From a bacterium (GTDB lineage: Bacteria; Pseudomonadota; Alphaproteobacteria; Rhizobiales; Xanthobacteraceae): a DNA stretch of 21,889 nucleotides. A model generated the notes under the pieces. That model was not told where the DNA came from and ran no database searches. It was given only the letters and a program-made list of their open reading frames with translations. Below are positions 1-7,541 of this stretch, one piece after another. The DNA lies in assembly GCA_029946075.1 (NCBI GenBank), contig JAQSDT010000678.1:1-21889 (forward strand). The letters are read 5' to 3'. The position numbers were made by a program, and so were the translations under genes. How positions within the stretch are numbered: the first letter of the stretch is position 1; each line of letters begins with the position of its first letter.

Positions 1-183
1 GGGCGCCATCCATGGCTGAAGCACATAGACGGCATTTGACTAAAATGCTGTCACTCCGAGGTAACAGCGGCCGGTAACCCAACCTATTGGGAAACAAACG
101 TTTTCTGTGCTTAACAGGCGCTTAAGAAAGGCTGAAGGAAGGCTTAATTTCCGGCTCTCGGGGGCTGCGCAGGCAAGCCCCGG

Positions 184-504
184 TTAACCGATCCGCCGCC
201 GCACGTCGCTGCGCATCTGCTCGCGAAATGCCTGCCGGCGGGCGGGGCGGTCCTTCACCGGTACGTCGTGGCGGTCGAACACGTTGAACATCTCCAGGAT
301 GGGATAGTGGTCGCTGGCCATCGACAGGATGCGCAGGAACTCGGCCACTGGCCCAGTCGGCCCGGTGACCTCCCATTTGCGGATGGTGTCGGAGCCGCCG
401 GGATGCGGCAGCCCGCAGAGTTTTGCCATGTCATGCACCGACAGCGGCCGGCCGATGGCCTCCCCGAGGTGTTCGCGAAGTTTCTTCAGTTCGGCGCCGG
501 TCAC
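184..504 (-). CDS. Small helix-turn-helix (XRE/Cro-like) DNA-binding protein
   Basis: This 106-residue protein is probably a DNA-binding regulator. Residues 1-45 read as a Cro/XRE-type helix-turn-helix: LKKLREHLGE is followed by LSVHDMAKLCGLP, and a DTIRKWE segment resembles the recognition-helix end of plasmid-antitoxin and phage-repressor families. The C-terminal 25 residues are rich in Arg and probably basic and disordered. The start is GTG, chosen because a GGAG lies about six bases upstream. The gene is divergent from the small membrane protein that starts 97 bases away, so the two may share a control region. No target or partner can be named. The family call rests on motif resemblance only; that the gene is real is more certain than its role. 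Confidence 0.7.
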   Translation of the reverse strand: MTGAELKKLREHLGEAIGRPLSVHDMAKLCGLPHPGGSDTIRKWEVTGPTGPVAEFLRILSMASDHYPILEMFNVFDRHDVPVKDRPARRQAFREQMRSDVRRRIG

Positions 505-601
505 TGGTTCTCCGTTTCAATCGACTTCTGTGAAGTACGTCACACATCATGGCAGGGGAGCAGGATATACGCGTCGCAACTGTTCCTGAGAGGAGGCCAC
601 C

Positions 602-832
602 ATGCGCCACTTGCTCGAAAGCCTTACCCCCGACAGCTGCCACATCACCTGGAGATGGGTCGGCAGTGTGTTCGCTCTTTATGTTGTGCTGATGATTTCA
701 GCCGCAGGCGTCTTCGTCAGTCACGAATCATCGCGCAAGCTTGCGCAGGAAGGTGCCGCGACTGTGGCAACCGGCGGACAGAAGCGCGCGATTCACATCC
801 CGGTATCGATCCGGCAGGCCGCGCGCGATTGA
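602..832 (+). CDS. Small single-pass membrane protein, unknown function
   Basis: This 76-residue protein has one hydrophobic segment at about residues 18-40 (WVGSVFALYVVLMISAAGVF), followed by a polar tail of about 35 residues. That predicts a bitopic inner-membrane protein with a short N-terminal end. The start is well supported because a full AGGAGG lies six bases before the ATG. The gene ends five bases before the stop of the convergent glycosidase gene. I recognise no family. The strong ribosome-binding site and the clean membrane segment make a real gene likely despite its size. Confidence 0.6.
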   Translation: MRHLLESLTPDSCHITWRWVGSVFALYVVLMISAAGVFVSHESSRKLAQEGAATVATGGQKRAIHIPVSIRQAARD

Positions 833-837
833 GGGGG

Positions 838-2304
838 TCAGACACCGATCGCGTTCCGCGCCACCACGTCGCGGTAGAAGGCGGCGCTGAGCTTCGCCGT
901 CCGCCGCTGCGTTTCGAAATCGACATGATAGAGGCCGAAGCGTTTCTCGTAGCCGAAGATCCATTCGAAATTGTCCATCAGGCTCCACAGGAAATAGCCG
1001 CGCACCGGCACGCCCTCTGCCGTGGCCCGCTGCAGCTGCCGCAGATAGTTGCGCAGGTACATGATGCGGTCGAGATCGTAGATCCGGCCGTCGGCATGGA
1101 CCTTGTCTTCGGCCGAAGTGCCGTTCTCGCTGATGTAGATCGTCTCGATATTCCAGACCTTCGCCGCCAGCCGCGGCGCCCAGTAGATCACTTCGGGCCC
1201 GATCTTGAGCCATTCCGAATTCATGTGCGGAAAGGAGGTCGGGAGCGGCAGTATGCTCCAGCCCGGCGCCTTGTCGGAAGCTGCGATGTAAAACTGCGGC
1301 GCGTAGATGTTGAGGCCGACGAAATCGTTCGGCGACGAGATGATCTTCAACTCGTCGGCGGTGAATTTCGGCGCGTCCTTGCCGGCATATTGCAGGAAGC
1401 CGTCGGTGTACTTGCCTTCGAGGATGACGCCGAGGAAGCCTGAATTGAGTTCGCGCGTTGCGATCTCGGCGGCGCGGACGTGTTCGGGGGTGTCGAAGAC
1501 CGGCACGCAGGTCGCGAGATTTTCGGCCGGGCCGACTTTTGTGCCCGCGCGTCCCTGCGCGCGGATCGCCTGCACGGCAAGGCCATGCGCGAGCGCAACG
1601 TGGTGGCGGACCTGGTTCACTTCCGCATCGGGCAGTTTCAGCCCGGGCGCATCGACGCCCCAGCCGTAACCGAAATTCACGAACCTGCCGGCCTCGTTGA
1701 TCGTGAAGATCGACTTGACGCGGTCGCTGATGCGCCTGGCGACGTAGCCGGCGTAATCGCCGAACGCCTTCGAGGTCTCGCTGGAGCGCCAGCCGCCGAC
1801 CCGATCCTCCAGCGCCTGCGGCAAATCCCAGTGGTACAGCGTCGCATACGGCTCGACGCCGTTTCTCAGGAGTTCGTCGATGAGGCGGTCGTAGAAATCG
1901 AGGCCCTTCGGATTGGGCGCGCCGCGTCCTTCCGGAAACACCCGCGGCCACGCGATCGAGAACCGGTAGGCCCTGGCGCCGAGATCGCGGATCAGGCCGA
2001 TGTCTTCCTTGTACCTGACATAATGCTCGTTGGCGCGATCGCCGGTGGAGCGGTCCTCGATCTTGCCGGGCGTATGCGTGAACGTATCCCAGATCGAACG
2101 GCCGCGGCCGTCCTCGTTGACGGCGCCTTCGATCTGGTAGGCCGAGGTCGCGGTGCCCCACACGAAGTCTTTCGGAAAGCTCGCCGGCGCGTGCCGGTCC
2201 GTTGCAGTCTGCGCCGTGACGGCAGCGGGCTGCGCCGCCATGCCGAGCGCGGAGAGGCCTGCAAGCTTGCTGAAATGCCGGCGCGAGAATTTTCCGAACA
2301 TCAT
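838..2304 (-). CDS. Tat-exported glycoside hydrolase family 1 (beta-glucosidase-like)
   Basis: This 488-residue enzyme should cleave beta-linked glucosides or related sugars by the retaining mechanism of GH1. The N-terminus carries a twin-arginine signal, SRRHFSK at residues 8-14, followed by a hydrophobic stretch and an Ala-rich cleavage region near residue 32. The folded protein therefore probably goes to the periplasm. GH1 landmarks in order are FPKDFVWGTATSAYQIEG (43-60), the YHWDLP motif (157-162), the acid/base Glu204 in TINEA, the nucleophile Glu393 in ISENG, and WSLMDNFEW (440-448). The usual TFNEP acid/base motif has Ala in place of Pro. Length fits the family plus a leader. Two adjacent ATGs are possible starts; a GGAG lies four bases before the first and seven before the second. 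The family call is firm; the substrate is unknown. Confidence 0.95.
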   Translation of the reverse strand: MMFGKFSRRHFSKLAGLSALGMAAQPAAVTAQTATDRHAPASFPKDFVWGTATSAYQIEGAVNEDGRGRSIWDTFTHTPGKIEDRSTGDRANEHYVRYKEDIGLIRDLGARAYRFSIAWPRVFPEGRGAPNPKGLDFYDRLIDELLRNGVEPYATLYHWDLPQALEDRVGGWRSSETSKAFGDYAGYVARRISDRVKSIFTINEAGRFVNFGYGWGVDAPGLKLPDAEVNQVRHHVALAHGLAVQAIRAQGRAGTKVGPAENLATCVPVFDTPEHVRAAEIATRELNSGFLGVILEGKYTDGFLQYAGKDAPKFTADELKIISSPNDFVGLNIYAPQFYIAASDKAPGWSILPLPTSFPHMNSEWLKIGPEVIYWAPRLAAKVWNIETIYISENGTSAEDKVHADGRIYDLDRIMYLRNYLRQLQRATAEGVPVRGYFLWSLMDNFEWIFGYEKRFGLYHVDFETQRRTAKLSAAFYRDVVARNAIGV

Positions 2305-2657
2305 TGTCTCCGGTCAGCGTGCATCAATCGGATTTCGAACGCGACCATATTCGGAGATTTGCCGTCGGCGAAACCCATGTCGGTGCCTCGAGTTCCTCAT
2401 TCCGGTTTTCGGTAGTGGGAAATCTGCATCAGAGGCCCGAATACCTTCATGCCCGGTACTCCCGTAACCGTTGCGGTTCAAACGACAAGGGCCCCGAGAT
2501 GGTCGAGGGCCTGAAGATCGTTGCGGGCCGAAAGAGATCGCCCATGTGCGGCGCTGTTGCCGGGGGGAACGGGTTGCGGAATCATTGTTCGCGGCATGAC
2601 TTCGGCGCGCGTGGCTTGTAATGTTTCTGCCCCGGATTGCGGGTGGAGTTGGCGTCG
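2305..2657. other. Gene-free interval with one stem-loop
   Basis: This interval separates the leftward glycosidase gene from the rightward DUF4431-type gene, so it should hold both promoters. The clearest structure is a stem-loop at 2490-2511, with GGCCC and CGA pairing to TCG and GGGCC around a five-base loop and one bulged A. It has no following T-tract, so I do not call it a terminator. Short open frames here lack ribosome-binding sites and family resemblance. Confidence 0.4.
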
Positions 2658-3467
2658 ATGCATCGCATTCTCATACTGACCGCGCGCTTGGCTTTGGCAG
2701 GCATCTCGCGCGCGTTGACGATCGCTGCGTTCGTCCTGACGCTCATGGGCAGCGGCGCCGGGGCCGCGTGCATCAACCTGCAGCAAGGCAGCGGCCTTAC
2801 GCTCGAGGGCGTGCTGACCTATCGGATTTTCCCCGGCCCGCCGAATTACGAGGACGTGCGCCGCGGCGACACGCCGGAGCCCGCTTACATCGTCAAGCTC
2901 GATAGCCCGATCTGCATCACCGGCGACGATTTCGTCGATTCGAACACGAAGATCGACAACGTTCAGGTCTATCCCGAGGACCAGGGGGCGGGAAACGGCC
3001 AAGCGTTCAGGGATCTGCGGCGTCTGGTCGGGCAGCGCGTTCAGGTCGAGGGCAAGTCGGCGTTTGGCGCGCACACGGCCCATCACAAGGCTCCGCTGAT
3101 GCTGCCGATCACGCGCGTGGCGGTTGCGACGGATCCCACGGATGCCTACGGCACGCCGATGACGACGGTTCGGGCATTCTATCTCGCGCTGGCGGCCGGG
3201 AGCGGCAGCGAAGCCGCCCGGTTCGTCGTTGCGGAAAAACGCGCGGCCGGACCGCTCTCCGCCGATGCCATCACCAGATTTTACGGCAATCTGGCCGAGC
3301 CACTCAGCCTGATCGGCGTAGAGCGGATGGCCGCGGACGAGTATCGGGTTCGCTACGCGTTCGTCGCCCGAGGCGGAAAGCGTTGCGACGGCGTGTCGAT
3401 GGTTCGAACGAGGCAAGTCCGGGGCGAAAATCTGATCGAGTTGATCAAATCGTTGTCGGGGTGCTAG
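2658..3467 (+). CDS. Exported DUF4431-like protein with C-terminal NTF2/SnoaL-like region
   Basis: I place the start at the ATG at 2658, giving 269 residues. The frame stays open further upstream to a TTG, but a GGTGGAG nine bases before this ATG and the signal peptide beginning there favour it. Residues 8-37 form a hydrophobic leader ending in GSGAGA, consistent with secretion. Residues 38-150 (CINL..., LEGVLTYRIF, YIVKLDSPICI, VQVEGKSAFGAHTAHH) resemble the DUF4431 domain of exported proteins. The following 110 residues, starting TVRAFYLALAAG, look like an NTF2/SnoaL-type alpha+beta fold and end in a C-terminal Cys. Function is unknown. The DUF assignment is recalled from sequence style, not searched. 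Confidence 0.75.
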   Translation: MHRILILTARLALAGISRALTIAAFVLTLMGSGAGAACINLQQGSGLTLEGVLTYRIFPGPPNYEDVRRGDTPEPAYIVKLDSPICITGDDFVDSNTKIDNVQVYPEDQGAGNGQAFRDLRRLVGQRVQVEGKSAFGAHTAHHKAPLMLPITRVAVATDPTDAYGTPMTTVRAFYLALAAGSGSEAARFVVAEKRAAGPLSADAITRFYGNLAEPLSLIGVERMAADEYRVRYAFVARGGKRCDGVSMVRTRQVRGENLIELIKSLSGC

Positions 3468-3480
3468 CCCTTTCGAGGGC
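3467..3480. terminator. Possible hairpin between convergent genes
   Basis: A five-base-pair GC-rich stem (GCCCT/AGGGC) closed by a TTCG tetraloop lies directly after the DUF4431-like gene and before the convergent exported gene. There is no T-tract on either side, so a role in termination is only a guess from its position. Confidence 0.3.
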
Positions 3481-3494
3481 GATGAAGCCAGACG

Positions 3495-3866
3495 TCAGTC
3501 GAAAGGTCCTTTGCCTGTCTTGCATGCCGTTCTGGCCGCTTTCCAGCCCTCGCTCCACTTGGTCTCCAGTTCATCATTGTAATAGGGGTTTGCGCCGAAC
3601 ACTTTCCCCTGCCGATAGGCCTGATAGCCGCAATTGTAGGCGTTCCACATATGCGACCGGCTGGCCTCTTCGCCCGCCGGCAGGTCGTTGATTCCGCCGC
3701 ACAGGCCGAACATCACGGCATTGCCGCCGCCAGGATTGAGGTTGCCCGGCTTGTCCTGGGCGATGTCGCACCGCCTGTTGTGAGGCATCTCGGCGATCGA
3801 GGTCTGCGGGATCAGGGTCGTTGCAGCCAATGCAAAGATTGCGATAACCGGCGATCTGTTGGGCAC
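3495..3866 (-). CDS. Small exported Cys-containing protein, unknown function
   Basis: This 123-residue protein has a signal peptide: residues 5-25 are hydrophobic and end in SIA before EMPH. The mature part of about 98 residues holds four Cys (33, 56, 79, 115), suggesting two disulfides in the periplasm. Aromatic-rich segments include HMWNAYNCGYQAYRQGK and KWSEGWKAAR. The start is GTG, supported by a GGAGG four bases upstream. The gene converges on the DUF4431-like gene with a 27-base gap. I know similar short exported proteins from Bradyrhizobium but no function for them. Confidence 0.7.
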   Translation of the reverse strand: MPNRSPVIAIFALAATTLIPQTSIAEMPHNRRCDIAQDKPGNLNPGGGNAVMFGLCGGINDLPAGEEASRSHMWNAYNCGYQAYRQGKVFGANPYYNDELETKWSEGWKAARTACKTGKGPFD

Positions 3867-4012
3867 GCGTCCTCCAAATGTTGCGATGGCTGGCAGATCC
3901 GCGATGAAAGGAGCTGCCGTGCGAGTCCGGCTGATTGAAATCCGTCTCGCGATCTGATTTCACTGCTGAACAGGTTTTCTATCACAGTCATCACGACGAG
4001 ATCAGGTGTTGA

Positions 4013-4777
4013 ATGTTTGCTGGCGCGAAACGAGAGCGGTACGCGTTCAGGATAGCCGATCTGTGGCGTGTAGCTGTCGCTGGTTTCCTGTCGTTGTGGG
4101 GCATGATGGGGGTATGCGTCGGGGAGACGCAAGTTGGCAACGTCAGAATCGCGATGCAGCCGGGAGAATGCCGTCTGCTGCTGAACGGTGTCGATATCGG
4201 TTGTCCTTCCGGAGCGGTGCACACGCGCCTGGAAAACGGCCGTCACCTCGTTAACTTCCCTGGTGGCGATATCTCTGCCGTCGGATTTGCCGGGCAGAAG
4301 ATTGAAGTTGCCGGAAATGCGTCGAGTGTTCTCTGGATCGATGCCGCCTACATAAATCAGCAAAGGCTCGCTGTCGACGGGCAATGCGCCTTTAAGCGGA
4401 AGGAAGACGGCGTCGTCGAGCTGGAATGCAAAGCAATTCTGCGCGACGGTCGAAAGCTTTCAGCCTCCCTGAAAAATGTCGAGCAGAAAGATAGCTTCCT
4501 CGGTGTGGAAACAGCGACGGCCGGCCGCGAGAAATGCGAGAGATTGATCAGATTGCACGGGATGCTCACGCGAGCCCAATTCCAGTGCAAGTTTAGCAAA
4601 TACAATACTGCGCTGATCGATGAGGCGAGCGGATGCATGCCGGCGGTTGGCAAGAATAATGTCGAAGCCATCCTTCGTGACGGCATGACACTCTTCGATA
4701 GCCATGAACGGGAACGCGGGCACAAAGCGGTCTGCAGCGCGATCCTGGCAGACTTTCCAAAACTCATTCGTAGATGA
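4013..4777 (+). CDS. Exported protein of unknown function
   Basis: This 254-residue protein has a hydrophobic segment at about residues 17-36 (LWRVAVAGFLSLWGMMGVCV) preceded by several Arg and Lys, which reads as a signal peptide or anchor. The rest is soluble, with Cys residues spread through it (for example in GECRLL, DIGCPSG, GQCAFKRK, ELECKA, REKCERL and SGCMPA), consistent with disulfides outside the cytoplasm. The ATG is preceded only by a weak purine stretch, so the exact start is uncertain. One 60-base line of the gene (4561-4620) counts to 29 G+C, about 48%, clearly below the housekeeping genes, which may mean later acquisition. The next gene follows with a four-base gap, so the two are probably co-transcribed. 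No family recognised. Confidence 0.7.
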   Translation: MFAGAKRERYAFRIADLWRVAVAGFLSLWGMMGVCVGETQVGNVRIAMQPGECRLLLNGVDIGCPSGAVHTRLENGRHLVNFPGGDISAVGFAGQKIEVAGNASSVLWIDAAYINQQRLAVDGQCAFKRKEDGVVELECKAILRDGRKLSASLKNVEQKDSFLGVETATAGREKCERLIRLHGMLTRAQFQCKFSKYNTALIDEASGCMPAVGKNNVEAILRDGMTLFDSHERERGHKAVCSAILADFPKLIRR

Positions 4778-4781
4778 GCCA

Positions 4782-5282
4782 ATGGGTGTGTCGATGCCTG
4801 GTCGGGCTATCGCATGGATGATCGCCTTTCTGGTGTTGCAGGCAGCAGAACCGGCTCCTGCCGGTGATGTCTTCATTCGCAAGGGCGAGGGAGGCGCGGG
4901 GCTCGATGCCTGGGTGGAACTGGGCGATTCCAGGCAACTCACGCTCGGGCTGGTCGGCTGTCGAATCAAGCGGAATACGCGCGACCTGCAACTGATTTTG
5001 TCCGTCTCGAACGCAACCGAAGTCTCGCCGGACCTGAAGAAACTGGTGAGCGTCGTGGACGGGGCAACGCAGGAACTGGACGTCTGCGTCAACGGAATTT
5101 GCGAAGGGCGCGAGTTTCGCACCGCCGAAAGCCCGTGGGGCGACGTGCTGGTCAGGAACGTCACGATCGATCGCAAGCAAAAGGAAATGCGCGCCATTCG
5201 AATCGTCGTGCCCGGCGAGACCACAAGGTACGAATACAGGGGCGATCTCGATCAGGTGCTGACACGAATCTGCAGACGATGA
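4782..5282 (+). CDS. Exported protein of unknown function, paired with the preceding gene
   Basis: The frame stays open upstream into the preceding gene, but I choose the ATG at 4782 (166 residues), four bases after that gene's stop. A second ATG at 4794 is also possible. Neither has a strong ribosome-binding site, and translational coupling would explain that. The N-terminus MPGRAIAWMIAFLVLQAAEP then PAPAG is a normal signal peptide, so the mature protein of about 140 residues is probably periplasmic. It is mixed alpha/beta with four Cys, including CVNGIC, and ends in RICRR. I recognise no family. Its tight spacing and shared export signal suggest it works with the preceding gene product. 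Confidence 0.7.
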   Translation: MGVSMPGRAIAWMIAFLVLQAAEPAPAGDVFIRKGEGGAGLDAWVELGDSRQLTLGLVGCRIKRNTRDLQLILSVSNATEVSPDLKKLVSVVDGATQELDVCVNGICEGREFRTAESPWGDVLVRNVTIDRKQKEMRAIRIVVPGETTRYEYRGDLDQVLTRICRR

Positions 5283-5324
5283 TCGTTCACGAATCCTCGC
5301 CGCGACGGGCGGATGCGATCCGAT

Positions 5325-6158
5325 CTACCGGCTGATCGAATTCGATCGCCATGGTTCCGGCAACTCGGACTGCGGGCAGTACCGATAGTGATTTGACAGG
5401 GCGCCGCTACCGTCGCCCGACGTCACGATGTATTCGGTCTTGCTCAGAATCCGATAAAACGACGTGTAGTTTTCCTGCCTGCCTCGTTCCTCGCAGGATT
5501 GTTCGATCCTGTAGCCGTTGGCGCCCTTTTGCAGCGATTTGACGGTGCAGTTGAAGCGGAACGCCTTGCCAAGAAACAGGTCGAGTGCGGCGTTCGAGGC
5601 GTCCTTGCAGGGCGTGTCGGCCCTGACGTAGAAGCCGCGCTGCAGGGGAACGATGTCTTCGCGGGCCTGGGTGCTGCGCTCGGCGCATCTGCTGAAGCGG
5701 ATGACGGATTTGCCTTCCTTCATCGTCAGGATGTCGGCGCTAACGGTCACCGTGTAGGTCACCTTGCGATACCCGACGGTTCTCCCACCTTCGCCATCCT
5801 CGTAGTGCCGATCGCTGATTTGCCATTGATCGGGTCCGATCTGGCGAACCGAGATGTTCCTGTCGACGTAGTCGGCATAGCCCCCATAGGACAGCTTTTC
5901 CGAGCCACGAAAGACGATGACGTCCCCGGCTACGGCCTTGGGATCCTGCTTGTAGGAATCGCAGGCTTTGGCAGCGACGCTCGCCCTGTCGTCGCCCTGA
6001 TGTTCGGCGCGTGCCCCCCAGGCGCCGGTCAGTTGCGGCGGAAAGACATCCGCTCGAGCGAAGTCGAACGGCGCTGTGAAGAGTATCAATAGAAAGACCC
6101 AGACAGCACATGCGCTACGCGTGCTGCGCGGCGCGACGCTCTCAATACCCCCGGTCAT
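5325..6158 (-). CDS. Exported six-Cys protein of unknown function
   Basis: This 277-residue protein has an N-terminal signal: residues 16-30 are strongly hydrophobic (ACAVWVFLLILFTAP) and an ARA site precedes DVFPPQ at residue 37. The mature chain has six Cys (66, 158, 184, 204, 222, 261), consistent with disulfides in the periplasm. The sequence seems to fall into two halves: a beta-rich region (residues 75-158) holding many Tyr, Thr and Val, and a second one starting GFYVRADTPC. It converges with the 4013-5282 pair across a 42-base gap. Start is ATG with a purine-rich GGATGGA just ahead. I cannot assign a function. Confidence 0.75.
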   Translation of the reverse strand: MTGGIESVAPRSTRSACAVWVFLLILFTAPFDFARADVFPPQLTGAWGARAEHQGDDRASVAAKACDSYKQDPKAVAGDVIVFRGSEKLSYGGYADYVDRNISVRQIGPDQWQISDRHYEDGEGGRTVGYRKVTYTVTVSADILTMKEGKSVIRFSRCAERSTQAREDIVPLQRGFYVRADTPCKDASNAALDLFLGKAFRFNCTVKSLQKGANGYRIEQSCEERGRQENYTSFYRILSKTEYIVTSGDGSGALSNHYRYCPQSELPEPWRSNSISR

Positions 6159-6253
6159 TCCATCCGCCCCATGAAGCCCGGCGTCCGTGAGGCACAGGCT
6201 CCCGGATCAACCGCTCGCGGTTTTCATAGGATATTGATTTCGAGAGGAAAAGC

Positions 6254-6328
6254 TGGTGCTGCCAGACAGGATTGAACTGTCGACCTCTCCATTACCAATG
6301 GAGTGCTCTACCACTGAGCTACGGCAGC
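6254..6328 (-). tRNA. tRNA-Thr (anticodon GGT)
   Basis: Read on the minus strand this is a 75-base cloverleaf. The acceptor arm GCTGCCG pairs with TGGCAGC, with one G-T pair. The D-arm contains AGCTCAGTGGTAGAGC, the anticodon stem CTCCA/TGGAG encloses the loop TTGGTAA, and the T-arm carries GTTCAATCC. The anticodon is GGT, reading ACC. The 3' CCA is encoded. This tRNA shows no sign of integration next to it. Confidence 0.95.
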
Positions 6329-6664
6329 ATGCCCGGTAATCAGGAATCGGCCCCAAGGGCCCCTACAGGCGGCCGGTTCTTGCCACAAGGCCCCCTCTGG
6401 CGCAAGCGCGCGGGCGGGCCGGAAGCAGTCCAAAACGGGCAAAAATGCCGGTGAGTTGCCGCCGGGACGCTCTGGACGAGCCGATCCGGTTCCCTGCGCG
6501 CCCCGATGGTCCGCCAGCCCCCGGGAATCATCGAATCGAGGCCGGTTATCGCCGACCCGCAGGGGCTGCAGCGGATTGCGGCGCGGCGCGGCGAAACGCA
6601 CTATGTTCCGGCGACGGCGCCCCGCCCGGGCGCGGCTTCGATCCAGGAATATGTGACGGCCACG
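6329..6664. other. Gene-free GC-rich interval
   Basis: This stretch upstream of the short basic protein holds no gene I can support. A frame in phase with that protein stays open back to an ATG at 6506 with high G/C at third positions. It has no ribosome-binding site, and its extra 53 residues look like low-complexity read-through. The tRNA-Thr promoter must lie here on the minus strand, but I cannot pinpoint it. Confidence 0.4.
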
Positions 6665-6853
6665 ATGACGGACGATCAAGCCAGCGCAGGCAAACCCGCC
6701 GACGCAAGGGATTCGCGGCGCGACCGCCTCAAGCTGGCATTGCGCGAGAATCTCAAGCGGCGGAAGTCGCAGGCGCGCGGACGCGACGCCGCGTCTTCCG
6801 AAACCGCCGATGCCCCCCTAGATGACGGCAGCGGAGAGAAGCCGGACGTGTAG
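6665..6853 (+). CDS. Short, highly charged conserved-type protein, unknown function
   Basis: This 62-residue protein is hydrophilic throughout. Its core RRDRLKLALRENLKRRKSQARGR (part of residues 17-40) is strongly basic and helical, and the tail is acidic and probably disordered. I have the impression that this basic motif recurs in short hypothetical proteins of Bradyrhizobium and relatives, but I cannot verify it here. The ATG at 6665 is chosen because the extension to 6506 looks unlike protein. A GTG at 6653 with AGGA just ahead is an alternative. The TAG stop is in the same frame as the thioredoxin-reductase remnant that follows. Nucleic-acid binding would fit the composition but is inference only. 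Confidence 0.5.
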   Translation: MTDDQASAGKPADARDSRRDRLKLALRENLKRRKSQARGRDAASSETADAPLDDGSGEKPDV

Positions 6854-6994
6854 CGATCCCGAACGATCGCCGGCGTGTTCGCTGTCGGCGACGTCCGTTC
6901 CGGTTCGGTCAAACGGGTCGGCGGCGGCGAGGGCGCGCAGGTGGTGGCGGCGCTGCACGGTTTTCTGGCCGATGCCGCGAAACCGGGACTATGA
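6854..6994 (+). pseudogene. C-terminal remnant of a thioredoxin-reductase-like flavoprotein
   Basis: Translated in the frame directly after the preceding TAG, this stretch reads AGVFAVGDVRSGSVKRVG, then GGEGAQVVAALHGFLA, and stops at TGA. That is the FAD-binding GD motif and C-terminal helix of the thioredoxin reductase-like family, most like the larger bacterial members with an N-terminal regulatory domain. No upstream part of the enzyme is present: there is no Rossmann GxGxxG and no CxxC. The motif also seems shortened by about three residues, between KRV and GEGA, compared with the family pattern I remember. It has no start of its own and is best read as a deletion relic. Confidence 0.7.
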
Positions 6995-7042
6995 TGCGGC
7001 GTAGTGGATAGATCGATCCGCTGATATCAGGGGAGAAACGCC

Positions 7043-7351
7043 GTGGCCGACCTCGTTGTGCTCTACAAGACCCCGACCGATCCCGCCGCCTTCGACAAAT
7101 ACTATTTCGAGAGCCACGTGCCGCTCGCCAAGAAGATTCCGGGCTTGCGGAAATACACCGTAACCAAAGGGCCGATCGTCACGCCGGCCGGTCCGTCGCC
7201 GTTGCATCTGATCGCAACGCTGAGCTTTGACAGCATGGCGGCCATCGGCGCCGCCTTTGCCAGTGCGGAAGGAAAGGCAACCGCGGCGGATGTGCCGAAA
7301 TTCGCCAGCGGCGGCGTCGAGATGCATTTTGCGGAAACGGCCGAGGTGTAG
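7043..7351 (+). CDS. EthD-family protein
   Basis: This 102-residue protein matches the small EthD family, a dimeric alpha+beta-barrel fold related to proteins first found beside ethyl tert-butyl ether degradation genes. Recognisable features are the opening strand LVVLYKTPTDPAAFDKYY, the FESHVPLAKKIPGLRKYTV motif at about residues 24-42, and a C-terminal strand GVEMHFAETAEV. The start is GTG, with a good AGGGGAG six to eight bases upstream. It follows the thioredoxin-reductase remnant and stands alone on its strand with about 190 bases before the next gene. The family is well supported; the biochemical role is unknown, since many such proteins are stand-alone and uncharacterised. Confidence 0.9.
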   Translation: MADLVVLYKTPTDPAAFDKYYFESHVPLAKKIPGLRKYTVTKGPIVTPAGPSPLHLIATLSFDSMAAIGAAFASAEGKATAADVPKFASGGVEMHFAETAEV

Positions 7352-7541
7352 GGACGAGATTGCGGGTCGTTGATGCAGTTGTGACGAGCCTGCAAAGATT
7401 TCGTGCATCATGCCACTTTGGTTGATGCGTCATTCCTTCACGCCCATGCCTGCGTTTCGGTTGCTCGTGACGAAGCGTGTGGAAGTGCTTCTCGAAGCAT
7501 CGTAATAATTCCCGATCGGTTTCCAACGGCGGGGGCGCACC

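Noticed and set aside
1..183. Possible gene end at the window start
   Set aside because: Only very short frames are present and none resembles a protein. The stretch shows nothing I can name.
268..1443. 391-residue open frame opposite the glycosidase gene, and a similar 311-residue one at 1480-2415
   Set aside because: Both are antisense to a clear GH1 enzyme, with Arg/Asp/Val-rich sequence typical of reversed GC-rich genes and no family resemblance.
6209..6222. AACCG-CTCG-CGGTT hairpin followed by Ts downstream of tRNA-Thr
   Set aside because: The T-run is on the plus strand, where no gene ends here, while tRNA-Thr and its neighbour are transcribed the other way. The stem is only five pairs.
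6506..6664. N-terminal extension of the short basic protein back to an ATG at 6506
   Set aside because: Third positions are G/C-rich, but there is no ribosome-binding site and the sequence is Pro/Arg/Ala-rich. I keep the shorter start, though the choice is not certain.
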